DNA from: a virus
Direction: 5' to 3' (one strand)
DNA: 29,005 bases
IMG/VR virus record: IMGVR_UViG_3300026116_001051
Span: 1-29,005 of that record
A program made the position numbers and the translations under genes. Positions 24,201-29,005 of the stretch are shown piece by piece. How positions within the stretch are numbered: the first letter of the stretch is position 1; each line of letters starts with the position of its first letter. Under the pieces are notes generated by a model, which was given only the letters and a program-made list of their open reading frames with translations, did no database searches and was not told the DNA's origin.

Positions 24201-25605
24201 CATTCGTGTCGTACTGAATCGACTGATACTTCTGCTTGCACCAGTCCGTATTGCAGGCGGCAAACGTACCGGTCAGCTTGATGGCGCCATAGCCATCATC
24301 TTTCATCGAGACATTGCCCGAGGCGCCGAGTGGAAACGTCATCGTAGCGAACGTGCTGCTACCACCCGAAATACTAGTGGCATTGGCTCCGCCGGCGTGG
24401 GAGGACGACACCGCGCGACCATTGGTGGCGCTGTAGCCGGTCGTGTCGTACCGGACGCCGGCCTCATCGATGACGCCAGTCATCGCATACGGGAAGCTGG
24501 CGCCACCCGTATAAGCCGGTTCGTTATAGACGTATTGCTTGGTCTTGCTATCGGGATACTGGACGGAGGTCAGTGTGCCGTTGGTGTAGCCATAGGTCAG
24601 CACGCCACCATCTGGAAGCGTTACCGTGTGCAGTAACCCGGCGCCGTCGTAGGCAAACTGCAGGGTGCGGCCGAACGGGTTGGTCACGGTCTGCAGCTTC
24701 CCGCCACTGTAGGTGAGCGTGGTCATCTGGCCGGTCGCATCGGCGATGTACTGCAATTGGCCGGAGGTTGAATAGCGCTCGAACTGGTTGGGGCCGGCGA
24801 CGTAGACCGTGAAGCCGGTGCTATCGGCCGTCAGCGTGTCGGGGATGTTGGGGTCGGCCGCCCAGCCGCCATTCGCCGTGGGTAAGAAGCGCTCGCTGCG
24901 CCCATCGGGTCGGAGCAACTGGATGTACGAGGTGCCACCGCCACCCACCAGCGTGTTCTGGAACAGCAGGGAACGATCAAAGGAGTGGCGCCACTGAGGC
25001 CCTAGGCTCGCGGGTCGCACGCTGGCCTGGCTGTTGTAGAAACGCCGGAACGTCAGCCACGACAGGGCGTCGAAATCGGTGTCCTGCTCGTACTTGTTGC
25101 CGGTCGCCAGATTGATCGGATCGCCGCCGAACGTTTGCGCCGGGCAGATAATCATACCGTCGCCGCCATCCACGCCCGTGCCGCCATTGCAGTTGCCCGA
25201 ATCCCCAGTGTTCTTTTCGGGGTTGTTGTCGTAGGCCGACAACTGAACCTCGATGGTGTGGCTGGGGCAGACGAAGCTGCTCGGGTCAGTCGAGACGTAG
25301 TAGACCTTCGCCACGTTGCCTTGCGCCTGCTGCGTGGCGTTTTCGTAGGCTGAGGTGACTTGGCAATTCGCGCCGGCAGGGTAGCGGGCGGCAAGGAACT
25401 GTTTGGTCCCGTTGAGCGCCAGGTCGATCGCGCCCCATGTGTACTGCACAGGGTTGTTGTTCGTATCGACATCTTTGATGTAGAACGGGATGGCGTAGTA
25501 GGTCGTGGCGCTGATAGCGCCTACCCATCCCAAACACAGGGCCAACGCCCACACTGAAAGCCACACGCGACGTGTGCGGCTATTACTCCACAGCTTAGCG
25601 GTCAT
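21247..25605 (-). CDS. Secreted RHS/YD-repeat protein with short cysteine-rich C-terminal domain
   Basis: The 1452-residue protein starts with a Sec-type signal peptide (basic SRTRR, then [18 protein letters not shown], about residues 12-32). A DUF6531-like segment follows near 160-215 ([18 protein letters not shown], then WRHSFDRSL), and then dozens of YD repeats such as YDALSR, YDANGN and [10 protein letters not shown]. The RHS core ends with [36 protein letters not shown] and a second DPLGL near 1363. The last 89 residues differ from RHS repeats and hold seven Cys. RHS shells enclose and deliver C-terminal toxins, or act at the surface. AAGGAG precedes the ATG. In a P2-like phage this gene is cargo, placed between the portal gene and the cos candidate. 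No frameshift is visible, so it is probably expressed. Confidence 0.95.
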   Translation of the reverse strand: [1452 protein letters not shown]

Positions 25606-25692
25606 CCCCTGTCTCCTTGACTGTTACGTTCTCAATCCTGAGTTCGCGCGGCGTTCCCTCAGCGGCGCGGCGTCATCCATAAAATCATTGGC

Positions 25693-25721
25693 GTATTACA
25701 ACTGCAGGTCGACAGGGCCAA
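25693..25721 (-). promoter_or_regulatory. Weak candidate promoter of the RHS gene
   Basis: On the minus strand TTGGCC (25721-25716) and TAATAC (25698-25693) are separated by 17 bases, about 90 bases before the RHS start. The match is only moderate (4/6 and 3/6). The rest of the 25606-25933 gap shows no gene; a hairpin lies at 25804-25821. Confidence 0.3.
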
Positions 25722-25803
25722 CCCGGGGCCATGTGCCAGCATCTCAGGTCGGGATGTCAAGAAGATGTGAAGATCGAGCGGCGGTACATTGGGGCGCCGC
25801 CTT

Positions 25804-25821
25804 CGCTGCCTAAAGGCAGCG
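25804..25821. other. Perfect 7-bp stem-loop between DUF4238 and RHS genes
   Basis: CGCTGCC-TAAA-GGCAGCG forms a 7-bp stem with a 4-base loop about 115 bases after the DUF4238 stop. There is no following T-run on either strand, so it is not a standard intrinsic terminator. It may be an mRNA 3' structure or an operator. Confidence 0.45.
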
Positions 25822-25933
25822 GTTCGCCTTGAGGGAGGCCAGCACACATCAGGTCGCGCGGACGATATATGTGGAACGTCTGCGCAGTGGCGGTATGCCT
25901 TTACATCAAAGCTGCGCGGTGCTGCTGGGGCGA

Positions 25934-26833
25934 CTACGACCTTCCACCGCGAGGGAGACGTTGGACGATAGATGTGAGGAGTGCTTCATCGCGTGCAATG
26001 ACCCAGCGATCACCATTTAGGGCAAGCCGGAAATTCATACTCCGCACCGCGCCCTGATCCGTTTCCCTGTGGTCGATGCTTTGGCCACGGTCGTACATCA
26101 CGAGCGCAGCGCCAAGTGAGAGCGGAAATATCTTCAGTACACCAGGCGTATTGATGCCGATTCCCATCAGATGATTCGTTGGTTGCGTCGGCACCAGCGC
26201 TATAGGGTTATCGCTCGTTATAAAAGAAGTGCGGCGAGGGGCGTGCCAGACAATCCAATCCATGTTCAAGAACGCATGTGCGATCTTGTCGGTCACTGTC
26301 ATCATCGAGTCTAAGCTCGCATTGCGGTGCACCTCTACAATGAATCGCCGCTCGCTGAAGAATGCGGCGGCTTCTTCAGGCGTGCCACCCAACTCGTTGC
26401 CTATGTCCGCATAGGCTTTCATTGTCTCCGCCGCTCGCTCGACTGTACCGAACGCTTCGTCACCAATAAGGGTGGCGAGTTGCTCGTGCATGCCGTTGAC
26501 TTGACGTTGAAACCTAACGGTCCTAGTTACCGCAAAACCTAGAAACCAGCACAGCCATTCCTTTTCGTCAGCGGTGATAGCGGCGCCAGAGGACAGCTTG
26601 CCCATTGCGGGCTTCGCATTGCCTTCGATATTGCCGAGGAACTTCTCGATGTCGTACCGATTGTTCCCGTCATTATCAATGAAGGTGTAGAAGTTACGGG
26701 ATATCGTCGAGGTCTTCGGCGGCTGCGGTCGAATTTCGCCTGTCGTTCGGTCAAATACCCAGATCGCCCCGTCCCTACTGAATTGTTCTAGGTAGCTGCT
26801 TGGCGCCACATGCTGCTTCACTGGCTCGTTCAT
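25934..26833 (-). CDS. DUF4238 family protein, accessory gene
   Basis: From the ATG at 26833, preceded by GGAAAGGGA, the protein has 299 residues beginning MNEPVKQHVAPSSYLEQFSRDGAIWVFDRTTGEI. The N-terminal pattern QH-AP--YL--F---G-IWV-DR and the later FITSDNPIALV, then FPLSLGAALVMYDRG are characteristic of DUF4238 (PF14022). The H-P-YL-F motif and the SDNP motif are the best conserved parts of that family. The biochemical role of the family is not established. There is no signal peptide or membrane segment. The gene is more AT-rich than the structural genes and stands alone, 328 bases before RHS. It lies in the cargo region between the portal gene and the cos candidate, a place where P2 carries the exclusion genes old and tin on the other side of cos. 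A role in phage exclusion is only a guess from position. Confidence 0.85.
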   Translation of the reverse strand: MNEPVKQHVAPSSYLEQFSRDGAIWVFDRTTGEIRPQPPKTSTISRNFYTFIDNDGNNRYDIEKFLGNIEGNAKPAMGKLSSGAAITADEKEWLCWFLGFAVTRTVRFQRQVNGMHEQLATLIGDEAFGTVERAAETMKAYADIGNELGGTPEEAAAFFSERRFIVEVHRNASLDSMMTVTDKIAHAFLNMDWIVWHAPRRTSFITSDNPIALVPTQPTNHLMGIGINTPGVLKIFPLSLGAALVMYDRGQSIDHRETDQGAVRSMNFRLALNGDRWVIARDEALLTSIVQRLPRGGRS

Positions 26834-27081
26834 TCCCTTTCCAGTCCTGCCCTGAATCACAAAAGCCTACTCAATGCGAAGACATCGTTGCTGATCACGA
26901 TGGATCGGCCTGCATGATCAATGCCGAGCGTGTGCAATGGCCTTTAGATACGACGCTATGACCGCATCGGCCGCTTTGGGTGGGCACCGGCCGCGGGTGC
27001 GATGAGGCGCCTGGGAAGCCGCCTGCACGGGCCTGGGGCCGACTAAGGTTAACTGAATGGGTTCGCTACCCTGCGCGCGCG

Positions 27082-27100
27082 GTCGTCCCCCCTCCTCGCC
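27082..27100 (-). other. cos: Candidate cos site (cohesive end) of the P2-like phage
   Basis: The minus strand reads GGCGAGGAGGGGGGACGAC. From memory the P2 19-base cohesive end is GGCGAGGCGGGGAAAGCAC: 14 of 19 positions agree, including the first seven. The next bases (CGCGCGCGCAGGG) also resemble P2 (TGCGCGCTGACGG). Orientation fits P2: the sequence is read on the strand opposite to Q and lies beyond the Q 3' end. The distance to Q, about 6.3 kb, is much larger than in P2 because the RHS/DUF4238 cargo lies between. Confidence 0.62.
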
Positions 27101-27292
27101 TGCGCACTTCCCCCTTCTCTTTTGATGCAGCGGACGCAGTGCTTCGGACTGAGGCGTGGTGCTGGCTCAGAGATGACGTATGGGGTCGGGTCGGCGATGC
27201 GAATTGATGCGCCTGAGGGCGTGCTGACCTACTTACGGGTCTGCGCGCCTGGCAGGGCACACGATGTCAGTAGCCAGGAGGTTGGGCGCGGG

Positions 27293-27574
27293 AAAAGGTG
27301 ATGAAGGTAACCAGGAGCCTCAGTCACGCCCTAACCAATTGATGTGAAACGATAATGCGGGTCACCTGAAAAGGTAATTTGAGGGTAATCGAAGTTGCCC
27401 GTGGCCGTTAAGCAATTGAATCTAAACGACTATGTGTGAGTGAAAAATTACCATCAGTAAAGGTAATCAAATTACTCAGAAATTACCTTTTGGTTACCTT
27501 TGCCCGAATCTCGCAACCGCTTGTTGTATCGACAAAAACGGGGGTGGTGATCAACATGATTACCAAAATTACCC
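27293..27574. repeat. Cluster of about ten AAAGGTAAY repeats in both orientations
   Basis: Copies on the plus strand: 27293-27303 (AAAAGGTGATG, variant), 27304-27312 (AAGGTAACC), 27369-27378 (AAAAGGTAAT), 27383-27390 (GGGTAATC) and 27459-27468 (AAAGGTAATC). Copies on the minus strand: 27446-27452, 27481-27491 (AATTACCTTTT), 27492-27502 (GGTTACCTTTG), 27558-27564 and 27567-27574. The copies at 27459 and 27482 form an inverted repeat with a 9-bp stem. Multiple short sites next to an integrase gene suggest arm-type integrase sites or binding of another regulator or replication protein. Confidence 0.72.
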
Positions 27575-27640
27575 GTTTCCGACGAAGCCACCTATTGGGG
27601 CTATATAAGGTGGTGGTGCTCGCTATCGCTTCCCTGCTGC

Positions 27641-27850
27641 CTACTCGTTTGCCTCCTGCAGCAACGCTGCCAGCTCGACCAACTGCTCACGTATGTGTGT
27701 GGCCATCACGGCGGTGAGCGTTTGCACATGGTCGGGAACTACCACGCCGGCGTGCATCCCCGCGGCGAGGCTCGCGCCTAGCGTCTCGATGGCGTCTACC
27801 TGTTCGATCGCGCGATCCAGTGCTGTGAGGATGGTGGTGCTGTATTTCAC
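27641..27850 (-). CDS. Small helical protein of unknown function downstream of integrase
   Basis: A GTG at 27850, seven bases after AAGGAG, gives 69 residues beginning MKYSTTILTALDRAIEQVDAIETLGASLAAGM and ending HIREQLVELAALLQEANE. A GTG at 27868 would add six residues but would place the binding site inside the gene. The protein looks entirely helical, acidic and soluble. No family is recognised with confidence. It lies 108 bases after the integrase, on the same strand, and next to the repeat cluster, so an accessory role in recombination or regulation is possible but unproved. Confidence 0.6.
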   Translation of the reverse strand: MKYSTTILTALDRAIEQVDAIETLGASLAAGMHAGVVVPDHVQTLTAVMATHIREQLVELAALLQEANE

Positions 27851-27958
27851 GGTGGTACTCCTTGCCACTAAAAAATCCCCCCGGCGTCTGTATCGGCCGA
27901 AGGAGTGGCAGCCATACGCATCTACTGTGTTGGTGTGTGCTGCATGGCGTGAGTTGGC

Positions 27959-29005
27959 TCAACGGTCAACCAGGTGCTCGGGACGTAGGTGCGTATAGCG
28001 TTTGAGCGTTTGCCAGGATTCGTGCAGCGAGAATTGCGCCACTTCTTGGATGGCATAGCCTCGCTCGAAAAGACGTGACGTAGCTTCGTGGCGTAGGTCG
28101 TGAAACGTCAGGTTTTCAATATCTAGTACCTTGCATGCGCGCGCGAAAGCGGCGCCGATTGATTTAGGGTTGTACGGAAACACCCGGTCTTCGCCGTCGA
28201 CCTCCGGTTGCCTATCGATGATGTTCCAAGCTTCGGGGAGCATGCGGAATTTCTTCCGGTTGCCCTCTTTCATCGTGGGATGTTTCACGTCATCCAACCA
28301 GGCGCAGGGTCGCTCGAAGTTCGAACGACGAATCTCTGTTATCTCTTCCTGCCGGCGTGTCGTAAGCACGGCGAAGTCGTAGATATCCGACATGGGTATC
28401 TGCGAGCGCTTGTCGCGACGCGCGAAGTAGTCACGAAGTGCGACGTCCTCCGCGGCCGTTACACGTCGATCCCGCCACCGGGATTTGCGGATGACCTTCC
28501 GTTGTCGCAGTTCGTGGCGGGCGTCGGCCAGCAGATCGAGACGAAGCGGGAGATTGAACCCGGCGCGCGCTGAGCGGAGCACTTGGCCTATCCATACCAG
28601 GTCGTTGCCCACGGTGGCGGTACCCGCGCCGTCTTTGCGCCTGGTCATCACGTGGGCGATGTAGTCGGCGGTGGTGAGTTCCATGGCCACCTTATTGGCG
28701 ATATCGCAGCCTTCCAGGCGGGTCAGGTCGTAAGCCTTGGTTCGCCCCCATTTAGCGGTAGGACCAACCGTCTCGCGGTACCATTTAATCAAGCTGGCCA
28801 GCGTGGTCTTGGCGCCGTGCAGCGTGCCGCGTGCGCGGTGCTGGTCAAGTTCAGCCTCGCGCCGTCGCATCCATTCCTGAGCGAGCGCCTTGCGGCCAAA
28901 CGTCTCCGTCTCGCTGTGGATCACCTTGCCGGATTTCTTGAGGCGGATGACCGCCGTATAGCTTGATTGGCCGTCCTTGCGACGGCGAGTAAGGATGGTA
29001 CCCAC
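27959..29005 (-). CDS. int: Tyrosine-type site-specific integrase
   Basis: The frame begins with GTG at the last base of the window and reads VGTILTRRRKDGQSSYTAVIR, which looks like the true N-terminus of this integrase group (often MGTI-RR-KDG); a slightly earlier start outside the window cannot be excluded. The 348 residues comprise an N-terminal arm-binding part (1-60), a core-binding domain (about 65-170) and a catalytic domain. Catalytic residues seen: R218 in LTTRRQEEI, probably K246, H302 and R305 in FHDLRHEA, H328, and Y337 in LKRYTHL. It integrates and excises the element at an att site. It points towards the late genes, opposite to what P2 order would predict, and no repressor or cox gene is seen between it and Q. 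Confidence 0.93.
   Translation of the reverse strand: MGTILTRRRKDGQSSYTAVIRLKKSGKVIHSETETFGRKALAQEWMRRREAELDQHRARGTLHGAKTTLASLIKWYRETVGPTAKWGRTKAYDLTRLEGCDIANKVAMELTTADYIAHVMTRRKDGAGTATVGNDLVWIGQVLRSARAGFNLPLRLDLLADARHELRQRKVIRKSRWRDRRVTAAEDVALRDYFARRDKRSQIPMSDIYDFAVLTTRRQEEITEIRRSNFERPCAWLDDVKHPTMKEGNRKKFRMLPEAWNIIDRQPEVDGEDRVFPYNPKSIGAAFARACKVLDIENLTFHDLRHEATSRLFERGYAIQEVAQFSLHESWQTLKRYTHLRPEHLVDR

Larger units (their letters stand above)
26834..27640. other. Long non-coding region with cos candidate and repeat cluster
   Basis: About 800 bases contain no convincing gene on either strand; the short frames present lack family patterns and binding sites. The left part (26840-27080) is GC-rich with two CGGCCGC copies and the small hairpin-like GGGTTCGCTACCC just before the cos candidate at 27082-27100. 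The right part (27293-27574) is AT-rich and carries the AAAGGTAAY repeats. The segment is best read as a cis-acting region for packaging and possibly recombination. Confidence 0.7.

Noticed and set aside
24950-24970. TGTTCTGGAACA palindrome resembling the late operator
   Set aside because: It lacks the 12-base spacer, lies deep inside the RHS coding sequence and is explained by its codons.
22000-25000. Repetitive YD-coding DNA as a possible CRISPR or tandem repeat array
   Set aside because: The repetition is at protein level (YD repeats of about 20 residues, divergent DNA), with no regular identical repeats and spacers.
27056-27072. T-arm-like GGGTTCGCTACCC suggesting a tRNA remnant at an att site
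   Set aside because: The stem and loop lengths do not fit a tRNA T-arm and no acceptor or anticodon arm is found nearby.
27436-27717. 93-codon plus-strand frame in the repeat region
   Set aside because: It starts at a GTG without a binding site, runs through the repeat cluster and into the antisense of the small gene, and shows no family pattern.

Overview
The window is most of the late half of a P2-like (Peduovirus-type) temperate myophage genome, almost certainly a prophage, in a GC-rich proteobacterium. The proteins and codon use suggest a Xanthomonadales-type gammaproteobacterium (Luteibacter, Dyella or Xanthomonas relatives). That host assignment is an impression from the proteins, not a demonstrated match.

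Layout, left to right. Positions 1-9.7 kb, minus strand: tail genes in P2 order read backwards, namely tape measure T (cut by the window edge), E/E' with a T6G slippery site, tail tube FII, sheath FI, fibre assembly protein, tail fibre, and baseplate I, J, W and V. Positions 9.9-11.8 kb: an accessory island of more AT-rich genes, with a PIN-like putative nuclease on the plus strand and a two-gene operon of unknown function on the minus strand. Positions 11.9-17.9 kb, minus strand: tail completion S and R, the Rz/Rz1 spanin pair (Rz1 embedded in another frame), a GH108-type endolysin, two small membrane proteins (holin candidates), tail protein X, head completion L, terminase small subunit M, capsid N and scaffold/protease O. 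Positions 18.0-20.8 kb, plus strand: terminase large subunit P and portal Q, ending in a strong terminator. Positions 20.9-26.8 kb, minus strand: a second cargo region with a DUF4238 protein, a 1452-residue secreted RHS/YD-repeat protein with a short cysteine-rich tail, and a one-helix membrane protein starting directly after it. Positions 26.8-27.6 kb: about 800 bases without a gene, holding a sequence that resembles the P2 cohesive end in the expected orientation and a cluster of AAAGGTAAY repeats. Positions 27.6-29.0 kb, minus strand: a small unknown gene and a tyrosine integrase that reaches the window edge.

Two regulatory sites share one design, TGTTCTG-N12-CAGAAC(A/G). One lies just upstream of V and one lies between the divergent O and P genes. 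These are positions where P2 carries Ogr-activated late promoters (P2 site TGT-N12-ACA), so they are likely late-activator operators and tie the head, tail and packaging genes into one regulon. No repressor, Cox, replication A/B or Ogr gene is visible, so the early region must lie outside the window or be lost.

The most interesting parts are the two cargo islands (PIN-like nuclease plus partner genes between V and S; RHS, membrane protein and DUF4238 between portal and cos), the shared late operator, the cos candidate and the AAAGGTAAY repeat cluster beside the integrase.
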